From Candidatus Cloacimonadota bacterium (lineage in GTDB: Bacteria > Cloacimonadota > Cloacimonadia > Cloacimonadales > GCA-2742885), in the NCBI GenBank assembly GCA_002742885.1, contig PDOO01000032.1, positions 16,508 to 80,507 of the forward strand: 64,000 nucleotides of DNA, written 5' to 3'. Each line of letters starts with the position of its first letter. Within the stretch, counting starts at the first letter, position 1. This document shows, one piece after another, positions 1 to 7,677 of this stretch. The notes below the pieces were generated by a model that made no database searches, was not told where the DNA came from, and saw only the letters and a list, made by a program, of their open reading frames with translations. The position numbers were made by a program, and so were the translations under genes.

Positions 1-2475
1 CATAAAATATGACTCCGGCAATTTTTCTCTGTCATATCTTATTACATTTTGAAAACAATCTTTTGCCGAAGAATAGATTCCTAAAGCATAATAAGATTCT
101 CCCAAATAGTAAGTCGCATTTACGATCAGAGGATTATCATTTTGTTCTATATAACTTTTGAAAGCTTCAACGGCTTCTCTGAAATTTTTTCTGTGGTAAA
201 AATTTATCGCTTTTTTATAATCGGCATGAGTTATCATCAATTTATCTTGATCATAATTTTCGTTTACCGGTTTAAAATAAGAATCAGTATTTATCATATT
301 TGCGATATTTTCATTTATTTTCGGGGGAGAGGAGGAGGCTGATTTATCATTGGATTTTTTACCTGATTTTCGGTAATTCATCAGTTTTCTTTTTGCAATA
401 TCGGCATATTTTGATTTCGGATATTTTTTTATCAATTTATTCCAAGTCAAAACGGCTGAATCTTTTTTACCGATGCGAGCATAAGATTTTCCCAGCATTA
501 AGAGAGCTTCCGGTTGCTTGGCTTTATTAATTTCCAAAACTTTATTAAACATTGATATTGCTTCTTTGAAAGATGAAAGTCCGAAATAACATTCTCCTTT
601 AAAATATAAAGCATTCGGTTTTAATTTTCCGGGATTTGTTTCCAAAAACTTGTCAAATAAGGCAACGGCATCATTGTATTTACGATCAAAGCTCAACTTT
701 ACCGCCTCTTTATAAAGCGAATTCCCTTTTAAATTCGATTTAGCTTTTTTTCTCGACGGCATAACCGATTCGTCAGTTTTATTTTGCTTTTTCAGCTCTT
801 TTTTGTTTTCTTTCTTATTTCCTTTTTTCCGGACATTATAAACTATTCCTTCTCGTTGCATATCCAAACGTTTGGTAATCAGCGGATCCGGCATGTTAAA
901 AAGAATATCGAAATCCCATACTTTATATGCTTCGATATCTCTCTGGACAACTTTCAAAATCTTACCGCCCGGGAAGAGTTGCGAAAGAGCAACAATATTT
1001 ATTCTTCTTGTTGTTGATCCCGATAATTTAAATTGATTTTTTTCTTTATGAAGATTTATTCCCCAAGTCAAAGAATTATTTAAAAAACCCTTTGATATTT
1101 CTTCTAAAATGAAGTGCCATTGATTTTTATTGCCCATGAACTTATGGACTCTCTCAATGTTCTTTTTCAATTCGGCAATACGTTTTTCTTTTGTTTTTAT
1201 GGAATCAAGCAAAGGCTTATTAATGAGTATTCCGTTATGTAATGCTTGAATTTCGTTTTTCAAACGTTTAATATCTGAGTTTTCTTTCCAATTAAGCCTT
1301 ACTGAAATCAGAGACATTGCAAGAATTAAAGTCAATACCAACAATCCTCCGAAACCTATGGAAAGATTGTTTTGGGTCTCTTTAATTGATTTTGGCAATA
1401 AATCGGGAATAAATATGTTATCGTTTTCGGGAAACAGTGTACTGAGAGCCAAGGATATCGGGATAATAAACTCTGATAATTCTTCTTCTCCGTATTCTGA
1501 TTCCCCGGCTTCAAACTCTTCTGTCTCAAGCTGCAGGGGTAAAAGAGGAATAATTTTAATATCGCTTTCAAATTTTTGTAAAGTGTTTAAAGTTTCTTCT
1601 TTATTTATATGACCGGCAACAAATATATGTTGAATATCCGGTAAATCCGATCCTGATTTTTCAAATCTGAATCTGGAATAAAGAGTATTTACTATATCGT
1701 GACTCCTGAAACCTTCATTTATTATCGGCAAGGAAAAGATAATCATCTTGTCTTGCAACAAAGTGATACGAGAATAATTATCGCCTATGTAAAATACTGC
1801 TGCTACCTCGTCTTCCGGTAAGTCATAATTAAAATTAACCATGTTTACCAGAGCAATTTCATCAGGTATAATATGAGAAAAATGAAAACTTTTATTATTT
1901 AGATTGTTGGATAATTCGTAAAGGTTTTCCAATAAATTCATCGGCCCGTCGTTTACTATACCGACAACTTTATCATCATTTTTTTTCTTTATATAAGAGA
2001 AGGTAGCCGTTTTGCTTATTTTAGTCCCGGAAAATGCTGTTTTTACTGTATCCAGTATTTTTTTCTTTTTTGCTCTCGGATCAATATCTAAAGTATTGTA
2101 AAACACGTTGTCTATATCAAGGTTTAATGAAATCGGAGCCTCATGAAAATCCATTTCCCGGGCAATATCTTCCAAAATATCCTTGAACGAATCTGTTTCA
2201 TTTTCGTCTTCGACAAATTCCTCGTAAGGAGAATCATTTTTTTTCTCTTCCTCGTTTTCATATTTGAAATCATCGCCGTTTCCGAAATCGTTGAAATCAA
2301 AATCATTGAAATTTTCAAAGTTGCCTTCTGAGGAAAACTCTTTATCTTTATCGGTTACTAATGAATCCTTATAAAGACGGACAATTGATACTCTGTCTTT
2401 TGTTGCTTGCAACAACGCAACTTTTATATCATTACCGTCTTGATATATCCCAAATGCTTTTTTTATCTTTGCCAT
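1..2475 (-). CDS. PilM-PilN-like type IV pilus assembly protein fused to TPRs (partial, runs off the left edge)
   Basis: An open frame of exactly 825 codons from an ATG at 2475 to the window edge, with no stop, so the C-terminus is missing. Residues ~1-350 resemble an actin-like PilM ATPase domain and include an acidic, Asn-rich low-complexity stretch at ~45-95. A single membrane segment follows at ~365-390, then a charged coiled coil and a PilN-like periplasmic domain to ~550. After a Lys-rich linker (~550-585) come at least five TPR-type repeats to the edge. In classical systems PilM (cytoplasmic) and PilN (membrane) are separate partners linking the pilus motor to PilO/PilQ; here they appear to be one chain. 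It starts 5 nt after the pilT stop codon, so it is probably cotranscribed and translationally linked. The PilM/PilN assignment rests on domain order and the pilT neighbour. I checked the frame codon by codon over most of the right-hand 1.1 kb. Confidence 0.7.
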   Translation of the reverse strand, partial: MAKIKKAFGIYQDGNDIKVALLQATKDRVSIVRLYKDSLVTDKDKEFSSEGNFENFNDFDFNDFGNGDDFKYENEEEKKNDSPYEEFVEDENETDSFKDILEDIAREMDFHEAPISLNLDIDNVFYNTLDIDPRAKKKKILDTVKTAFSGTKISKTATFSYIKKKNDDKVVGIVNDGPMNLLENLYELSNNLNNKSFHFSHIIPDEIALVNMVNFNYDLPEDEVAAVFYIGDNYSRITLLQDKMIIFSLPIINEGFRSHDIVNTLYSRFRFEKSGSDLPDIQHIFVAGHINKEETLNTLQKFESDIKIIPLLPLQLETEEFEAGESEYGEEELSEFIIPISLALSTLFPENDNIFIPDLLPKSIKETQNNLSIGFGGLLVLTLILAMSLISVRLNWKENSDIKRLKNEIQALHNGILINKPLLDSIKTKEKRIAELKKNIERVHKFMGNKNQWHFILEEISKGFLNNSLTWGINLHKEKNQFKLSGSTTRRINIVALSQLFPGGKILKVVQRDIEAYKVWDFDILFNMPDPLITKRLDMQREGIVYNVRKKGNKKENKKELKKQNKTDESVMPSRKKAKSNLKGNSLYKEAVKLSFDRKYNDAVALFDKFLETNPGKLKPNALYFKGECYFGLSSFKEAISMFNKVLEINKAKQPEALLMLGKSYARIGKKDSAVLTWNKLIKKYPKSKYADIAKRKLMNYRKSGKKSNDKSASSSPPKINENIANMINTDSYFKPVNENYDQDKLMITHADYKKAINFYHRKNFREAVEAFKSYIEQNDNPLIVNATYYLGESYYALGIYSSAKDCFQNVIRYDREKLPESYFM

Positions 2476-2480
2476 TATCT

Positions 2481-3698
2481 CTACATCTTATGCCTGTAAT
2501 AATTAAGCAAATCAAACAAACGTTTTTTGTTGTTTGCGTAAGAAATTGCCGTCTCTTTTGAAATTACTTTATTCATGAAAAGTCGGAATAAATCTTGTTC
2601 CAATGAGATCATTCCGCTTTCTTTGCCTTCGGAAATCATCTGATAAATTTCAGAGATATTATCATTATTAATTGCTGCCGCAACGTAAGATGTTACGTTT
2701 AATATTTCTTTTGCCAAAACTCTTTTTCCGTTCAGAGCAGGAACGAGTTTCTGTGAAACTACGACGCTTAACACATCCGCCAGACGATTTCTGACTCGAG
2801 CCTGTTCATTGACCGGAACTTCCGCAACTATACGGTGAATGCTTTCAACTGCGGATGCCGTATGTAAAGTAGAAAAGACCTTATGCCCGGAATCGGTAAT
2901 TTCAAGAGCGGTCATCATTGTTTCCGGATCGCGCATTTCTCCGATTACTATAATGTCAGGGTCTTGTCTCAGCGCCTCAATTGAACCTTCTTTGAAAGAA
3001 ATAGTGTCTCTGCCTACTTCTCGGTGTCGTATAATACATTTATCTGATTGATGAACATGTTCCACCGGATTTCCGATTATAACTATATGCCCGGAATTTT
3101 TATGGTTGTTCATTGATATAATTGAATCCAACGTTGTGCTTTTGCCGCAACCGGTCAGCCCTGTAACCAAAATAAGACCTTTCTTTTCGAAAGCTAAATC
3201 AAATTTTTCGATTATTTTATTCGGGAAACCAAGTTCTCTGTAGTGAAAAGCCACCGGATTAATGAAACGAAAGTTGATTGCCAATTGATCAAAATCCATG
3301 TAAGCATCAGCTCGAAATCTGTACAGTTGTCCTTCATGAGTCAATTGATAGGCAAAATCCGTATTTTGACTTATCATAAGTTGATCAAGCTGTCTTACCG
3401 TTAAAACGCTTAAAATAAAGGCAGACATCTCGTCATATCTGAAACGTCCCATATCGGGAACCGGATATTTATTGCCGTGAACCCTCATCCAGACCATGTT
3501 TTTTGATCCGAACCCTCCAAAATCCAAGTCGGAAGCATTTTTTGAAATCATTCCTGCCAGAATATTATTCATTTTTTTTTCTGCTTCGGCTCTCCATTCA
3601 GGATGTTCATTCAACATCTCGGAAATAAGGTTTATTCTTTCTGTCCCTCTTGTAAGAGGAGGAAGTTTTGAAAATTCGTTTTGAAATGATAGAGACAT
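2481..3698 (-). CDS. pilT: PilT-like type IV pilus twitching/retraction ATPase
   Basis: A 405-residue secretion ATPase of the GspE/PilT family. Known members form cytoplasmic hexamers that power pilus depolymerisation. Visible motifs are Walker A GLTGCGKS (residues 180-187), a Walker B region ending in GEMRD with its Glu at 254, and a His box around STLHT (276-280). The segment that is normally IEDPIE, the Asp box, reads IGNPVE at ~208-213, so two acidic residues are lost. The C-terminal AIRNLIRE-type motif of PilT is also not recognisable. The start has AGGA 8 nt upstream and lies 3 nt after the preceding gene. Neighbours are a TPR lipoprotein and the PilM/PilN fusion, which fits a pilus or DNA-uptake apparatus. 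The family is certain; retraction rather than another motor role is inferred. Confidence 0.88.
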   Translation of the reverse strand: MSLSFQNEFSKLPPLTRGTERINLISEMLNEHPEWRAEAEKKMNNILAGMISKNASDLDFGGFGSKNMVWMRVHGNKYPVPDMGRFRYDEMSAFILSVLTVRQLDQLMISQNTDFAYQLTHEGQLYRFRADAYMDFDQLAINFRFINPVAFHYRELGFPNKIIEKFDLAFEKKGLILVTGLTGCGKSTTLDSIISMNNHKNSGHIVIIGNPVEHVHQSDKCIIRHREVGRDTISFKEGSIEALRQDPDIIVIGEMRDPETMMTALEITDSGHKVFSTLHTASAVESIHRIVAEVPVNEQARVRNRLADVLSVVVSQKLVPALNGKRVLAKEILNVTSYVAAAINNDNISEIYQMISEGKESGMISLEQDLFRLFMNKVISKETAISYANNKKRLFDLLNYYRHKM

Positions 3699-3701
3699 AT
3701 C

Positions 3702-4445
3702 TTATTCCTGTTTCAATTCTTTAAGCAAATATTCAACCAGCTCTCTTCTTTCGTAAGCCGGATAACGTTTTAAAATTCTGCTGAGTTCAATAACAGCTTG
3801 TTCGTTTTGTCCGTTTTTCTTATAAATAAGAGCAATTTTAACGTGTGAATCGGGAACTTTTGAGCTTCCCGGGAAAAAATCTATAACTTTTTGGAATTCA
3901 TTTTTGGCGTATTCGTAATTTTCCAGAGAATAGTAACATTCTCCCAACCAGTATTGTGAGTTGGCTGCCAGTTTATGAGCAGGATACTTTTTTAAAAACT
4001 CGCGCAGATATTTTACTGATTCCGATAAATTACGATCTTCATACGCTTTCAGTCCTTTTTGATAGAGGGCTTTTGCATTTCCCTTGTTTCCTTCGGGAAC
4101 AGGGGTTTTTCTCGGAGAGGGGCTTTTTTTTAGGGCTGTTGCGTTTTGGGGACTTTCGGAAATTCTCTTTCTTCTGTTTATCTCTTCTTTAAGAGAGTTT
4201 AATTGCTTTTGCATTTCATTTAATTGACCGGACAGTCGCATATAATTATCTTTTAACGACTTATTCGGCAAATCGGATAAACTGCTTAAATTATCCAATT
4301 GAACAAAAATTGATTGAATATCTTTTTCAAGAGCAACTATTTTTTTATTTTGTCCTTTCACGGACTCTTCCAAATCACTAATTTGTTTTTGATAAGAGCA
4401 AGAGCATAAAACAAAAACAAAAATCACGCTAAAAGCTATCCTCAT
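3702..4445 (-). CDS. CpoB/YbgF-like coiled-coil TPR lipoprotein
   Basis: About 247 residues: a signal peptide ending in a Cys-containing lipobox (VLCSC), a coiled coil of ~80 residues, a Lys/Pro-rich linker, and three TPRs at ~125-240 including an SQYWLGECYYSLENYEYA-type helix pair. This is the architecture of CpoB/YbgF, the periplasmic partner of Tol-Pal, but the neighbours here are pilT and the PilMN fusion. The ATG at 4445 has GAGG 5 nt upstream and gives a proper signal peptide. A longer frame from 4460 would add five residues without a ribosome site. The lipidated cysteine could be either of two close Cys residues. Confidence 0.7.
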   Translation of the reverse strand: MRIAFSVIFVFVLCSCSYQKQISDLEESVKGQNKKIVALEKDIQSIFVQLDNLSSLSDLPNKSLKDNYMRLSGQLNEMQKQLNSLKEEINRRKRISESPQNATALKKSPSPRKTPVPEGNKGNAKALYQKGLKAYEDRNLSESVKYLREFLKKYPAHKLAANSQYWLGECYYSLENYEYAKNEFQKVIDFFPGSSKVPDSHVKIALIYKKNGQNEQAVIELSRILKRYPAYERRELVEYLLKELKQE

Positions 4446-4714
4446 AAAGACCTCATGCAATAATTAATGAACTCTTGCAGTTTAAGTAGACCTGCAAAAT
4501 CACACATGCCATTTATTGCTTAAATAATGTCAAGGAAATAATACTCTATGTCGAATTTTATTTGTAAAAGTGTAAATTATTTAATTTTTGCTAAAACACA
4601 CTTTTGCCGGAACACATAAATATATAACTTGTCTTCGAACTCGATTAAGTGAAAATAAATTTTTCTATTTTACCGTTAATAAAAGAAATATGAATAATAA
4701 ACTGTTTGTCATGC
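4446..4714. other. Intergenic region upstream of the pil-type operon
   Basis: About 270 bases with no supportable ORF. It must hold the leftward promoter for the operon at 4445-1. A minus-strand TTGACA lies at 4533-4528, but I see no convincing -10 box at standard spacing. Confidence 0.4.
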
Positions 4715-4741
4715 AAAAAAAAGGAGAGCATTAAGCTCTCC
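4715..4741 (-). terminator. Rho-independent terminator of rplU-rpmA
   Basis: Perfect 7-bp stem GGAGAGC/GCTCTCC with a 5-nt loop. It is flanked on the plus strand by eight A residues, which read as a U-tract in the leftward transcript. It lies just past the rpmA stop codon. Confidence 0.9.
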
Positions 4742-4758
4742 TGCAATAATTTTAAATT

Positions 4759-5019
4759 TTATGCTCTTTCGGCGTAAACATTGATAAATTTTTTGCCTGC
4801 CGTTTTGGTTTCAAATTTAACAAAACCGTCAATCAAGCTGAAAATGGTATGATCTCTGCCGATTCCTACATTTTCTCCCGTATGAAATTTAGTTCCGCGT
4901 TGACGAACTATAATATTGCCTGCAAGCACGGATTCACCGTCATATTTTTTTACGCCGAGATACTTGGGATTGCTGTCTCGACCGTTCTTACTGCTTCCTA
5001 CACCTTTCTTATGAGCCAT
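4759..5019 (-). CDS. rpmA: 50S ribosomal protein L27
   Basis: An 86-residue protein starting [16 protein letters not shown], followed by the [11 protein letters not shown] core characteristic of L27. L27 sits near the peptidyl transferase centre, where its flexible N-terminus contacts the tRNA acceptor end. The N-terminus is already in the mature form, so no cleavable extension of the Firmicutes type is encoded. It lies 12 nt downstream of rplU, the usual bacterial L21-L27 order, and is followed by a strong terminator. Confidence 0.97.
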   Translation of the reverse strand: MAHKKGVGSSKNGRDSNPKYLGVKKYDGESVLAGNIIVRQRGTKFHTGENVGIGRDHTIFSLIDGFVKFETKTAGKKFINVYAERA

Positions 5020-5031
5020 TAGGATACCTCT

Positions 5032-5346
5032 TTAAAATAAAATATCTTTTACAAGAACTTCGGTATATTTTTGACGATGTCCCTGTTTTTTTGTATAACC
5101 TTTTCTTCTTTTCTTTTTGAAGACGATAACTTTTTTATCTTTACGATGCGCAACTACTTCAGCTACAACTTTTGCTTCCGCAACCTTAGGTTGTCCGACA
5201 AGAATATCCGAATCGTTGTTCAGTAAGACAACATCAGTCATTTCAACCTCGGCGCCTTCTTCGAGATAAGACAGAAAAGGAACTCTTAACTTAGCGCCTT
5301 TTTCGGCACGAATATGATGTCCTTTAAAATCTACAATGGCGTACAT
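5032..5346 (-). CDS. rplU: 50S ribosomal protein L21
   Basis: About 104 residues, with the conserved C-terminal FKKKRRKGYTKKQGHRQ-type 23S rRNA-binding segment. Two adjacent ATG codons occur at 5349 and 5346. With AGGAG as the ribosome site, the second gives a 6-nt spacer and the first only 3 nt, so 5346 is preferred. It is the first gene of the rplU-rpmA unit. Confidence 0.95.
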   Translation of the reverse strand: MYAIVDFKGHHIRAEKGAKLRVPFLSYLEEGAEVEMTDVVLLNNDSDILVGQPKVAEAKVVAEVVAHRKDKKVIVFKKKRRKGYTKKQGHRQKYTEVLVKDILF

Positions 5347-5462
5347 CATTATCTCCTTTTATATCATCATTTTATTTATTTAATTTTTGTTAAGATTTCG
5401 TTTGATCGGGTTTTGCGAAATCTGTATTGAAAAAGACCAATAATTTCATTCCGGTTTCAATG

Positions 5463-6974
5463 TCAAGCATTATATCTTGATGTTATTTCTTTGCCGTTTT
5501 TTAAATCAAAAACAGTAAATTTGCCGGGAGAAAGAAGATCATCGGAAACCAATTCAATCTTGTTGTCTATGGCTGATAAATAGTCAGGCTGTCTGTCCAA
5601 AAATTCTTTTACGTTGGGGTGAACGGTGATCCTGAGTTCTTTTCCTTTTATGAAATATTCCGAGCGATAAAGCCAACGAAAAAGTTTCAGGGCAACCGAG
5701 TCTCTTGACATTACTCTTCCTGTTCCCTGACAGCAGGAACAATGTTCGGAATAGGTCGAAAGGAAATTCAATCTTGCCCGTTTACGGGTAACATGCACTA
5801 AGCCGAGTTGAAAGAAGGGGTATATGTTGCTTTTAACCCTGTCTCTTCGCAGAGCTTTGCGGAGAGCATCCAAAACCTCTTGCCTTTGTTTTTCATCGTT
5901 CATGTCAATAAAATCAATTACGGTGATTCCGCTTAAATCTCGCAGACGCATTTGTCGGGCAACTTCTTCTGCTGCTTCGATATTCGTTTTAAGTATGGTT
6001 TGAGAATAAGAAGATTTCCCTGTAAAGCTTCCGGTATTGATGTCAACGGCAACCAAAGCTTCGGTTTGTTCTATGACGATATTTCCTCCGCTCGGCAAAT
6101 AAACTCTTGCATTGAAAAGCGCTTCTATTTTCTTTTCTATGGAGAATGCGTCAAATACCGGAGAGTCTTCATTATAAAATTCTATTCTTTTGCATAAATC
6201 AGGATCAACAGCTTTTAAAGCGGAGAATAATTTCTTTTTGAAATCTGCATTGTCAACAATAACTCGATCTATTTTGGAGCTGAACAAATCTCTTATAATT
6301 GTATTTATGAGATTTGTTTTGGAAAAAAGACAATACGGAGCCTTGGCATGTTCTATCTGTTTTTCTATATATTTCCATGTTTTTTTAAGACCGTTATATT
6401 CGTGGCGGAAATCCTCTTCGGAATTTCCTTCCGCTTCTGTTCTGACAATTAATCCGACATTGTCATCTTTTAAATCTTTTAATATTTGTTTTATTCTTCG
6501 TTTTTCTGCGCCGTTTGAAATTTTGCGAGAAACGTTTAAATTGTTTCCGTTGGGCATATATACCAAAAATTTTCCCGGAATCGATAATTTACAGGTTAAT
6601 CTGGCGCCTTTTTTATCTATCGGTCCTTTCTGAACTTGAACGATTATTTCCATCCCCGGTTTCAGATAGCGATTTATATGCCCGGAATCATTGTCGTAAT
6701 TAACAAGTTTGCGTTCTTTTTTATCTTTTTCCGGTAAATCGAGAAAATCGGTCAGAATATCGGAATAATGCAAGAATCCGGTTCTGTCCAGACCGATGTC
6801 TATGAATGCCGCTCCCATTCCCGGCAATACGTCTTTGACGGTTCCTTTGTATATATTGCCGACGATATGACCTTTTTCTTTCTTTTCCACAAGCAGTTCA
6901 ACCAGCTTGCTGTCTTCGGTTACGGCAACTCTTGTTTCCAATGGATGAACATTTATTATAATTTCATTTAACAT
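5463..6974 (-). CDS. rng: Ribonuclease E/G family endoribonuclease
   Basis: A 503-residue RNase G-type enzyme that processes 5S/16S rRNA precursors and mRNA in the cytoplasm. An S1 RNA-binding domain spans ~38-125 with a charged insertion around 80-100. The DNase I-like catalytic core has metal-binding aspartates in VAVDINTGS (D311) and VIDFIDM (D354). A Cys motif, CSCCQGTGR, forms the zinc link used for dimerisation. The length fits RNase G, since the long RNase E scaffold tail is absent. AAAGGA precedes the ATG. Its position next to rplU-rpmA is common in bacteria. Confidence 0.93.
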   Translation of the reverse strand: MLNEIIINVHPLETRVAVTEDSKLVELLVEKKEKGHIVGNIYKGTVKDVLPGMGAAFIDIGLDRTGFLHYSDILTDFLDLPEKDKKERKLVNYDNDSGHINRYLKPGMEIIVQVQKGPIDKKGARLTCKLSIPGKFLVYMPNGNNLNVSRKISNGAEKRRIKQILKDLKDDNVGLIVRTEAEGNSEEDFRHEYNGLKKTWKYIEKQIEHAKAPYCLFSKTNLINTIIRDLFSSKIDRVIVDNADFKKKLFSALKAVDPDLCKRIEFYNEDSPVFDAFSIEKKIEALFNARVYLPSGGNIVIEQTEALVAVDINTGSFTGKSSYSQTILKTNIEAAEEVARQMRLRDLSGITVIDFIDMNDEKQRQEVLDALRKALRRDRVKSNIYPFFQLGLVHVTRKRARLNFLSTYSEHCSCCQGTGRVMSRDSVALKLFRWLYRSEYFIKGKELRITVHPNVKEFLDRQPDYLSAIDNKIELVSDDLLSPGKFTVFDLKNGKEITSRYNA

Positions 6975-7047
6975 ACTTAAATCCTTTTATTGTCAAGGAG
7001 CTTTTGTCTAATTTTGCGTCAAGATTATTCTTTTTTTTATTTTTTCC

Positions 7048-7076
7048 TTGACTCAAAATCAGGCTATCAGCTTTAT
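7048..7076 (+). promoter_or_regulatory. Candidate promoter of the tRNA cluster
   Basis: TTGACT at 7048-7053, a 17-nt spacer, then CTTTAT at 7071-7076. The implied start site is a few bases before the first tRNA at 7091. The -10 match is weak. Confidence 0.4.
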
Positions 7077-7090
7077 GACCTCACGTTTGT

Positions 7091-7167
<77 letters not shown>

Positions 7168-7179
7168 ATTTTAAGAGTA

Positions 7180-7256
7180 GGCGGCATAGCTCAGTTGGTT
7201 AGAGCAACGGAATCATAATCCGTGTGTCCGGGGTTCGAGTCCCTGTGCCGCTACCA
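7180..7256 (+). tRNA. tRNA-Met (CAT), elongator
   Basis: A 77-nt cloverleaf with CCA encoded and anticodon CAT in loop ATCATAA. It lacks the GGG/CCC anticodon stem of the initiator just upstream. The acceptor starts with a G-U pair. Elongator Met is preferred; a lysidine-modified tRNA-Ile2 has the same anticodon and is the alternative. Confidence 0.88.
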
Positions 7257-7264
7257 TTTTACTC

Positions 7265-7290
7265 GCTTATCTCAGATAAGCTTTTTTTTT
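7265..7290 (+). terminator. Terminator between tRNA-Met and tRNA-Arg
   Basis: Perfect 7-bp stem GCTTATC/GATAAGC with a TCA loop, followed by nine T residues. It splits the tRNA cluster into two units, unless read-through or processing occurs. Confidence 0.85.
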
Positions 7291-7301
7291 GGATGATTTG
7301 C

Positions 7302-7378
7302 GCGCCAGTAGCTCAACCGGATAGAGCAACGGCCTTCTAAGCCGTAGGTTTGGGGTTCGAGTCCCTGCTGGCGTGCCA
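7302..7378 (+). tRNA. tRNA-Arg (TCT)
   Basis: A 77-nt cloverleaf with CCA encoded, anticodon TCT in loop CTTCTAA, and G as discriminator base. It decodes AGA/AGG. It sits 11 nt after the T-run of the preceding terminator. Confidence 0.93.
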
Positions 7379-7385
7379 TTTTACG

Positions 7386-7461
7386 GTGGCTATAGTTCAA
7401 TCGGTAGAGCACTGGATTGTGGTTCCAGGCGTTGTGGGTTCGAGTCCCATTAGCCACCCCA
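7386..7461 (+). tRNA. tRNA-His (GTG)
   Basis: Cloverleaf with CCA encoded and anticodon GTG. The discriminator is C7458 and a G is encoded at 7385, giving the extra G-1:C73 pair that marks tRNA-His. Confidence 0.93.
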
Positions 7462-7470
7462 CTTTTTTTT

Positions 7471-7496
7471 CGTAACCTTTGGTTGCGACTTTTTTT
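7471..7496 (+). terminator. Terminator of the tRNA-Arg/His unit
   Basis: Perfect 7-bp stem CGTAACC/GGTTGCG with a TTT loop, followed by AC and seven T residues. Confidence 0.88.
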
Positions 7497-7627
7497 GTAT
7501 CCGAACCTATTAACATTGATTGCCTTTATGCGCTTTCTATTGAAATAAACGAATGGGGCAATAATAAATTATGACCATTATTTAAATAATTTAAGAAATC
7601 TTAATTCAATCTGACATGTTATTAGAT

Positions 7628-7664
7628 AAAAAAAAGCCGGCTTTTATTCAAGTCCGGCTTTTTT
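7628..7664 (-). terminator. Terminator of the C10 protease gene
   Basis: GCCGG/CCGGC core extended by A- and T-runs on both sides, just past the stop of the leftward protease gene. The symmetry means it could also stop rightward transcripts. Confidence 0.85.
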
Positions 7665-7677
7665 GATTATAACAGGG

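Noticed and set aside
7272-7457. 61-codon minus-strand frame
   Set aside because: It lies antisense to tRNA-Arg and tRNA-His, whose cloverleaves explain the sequence.
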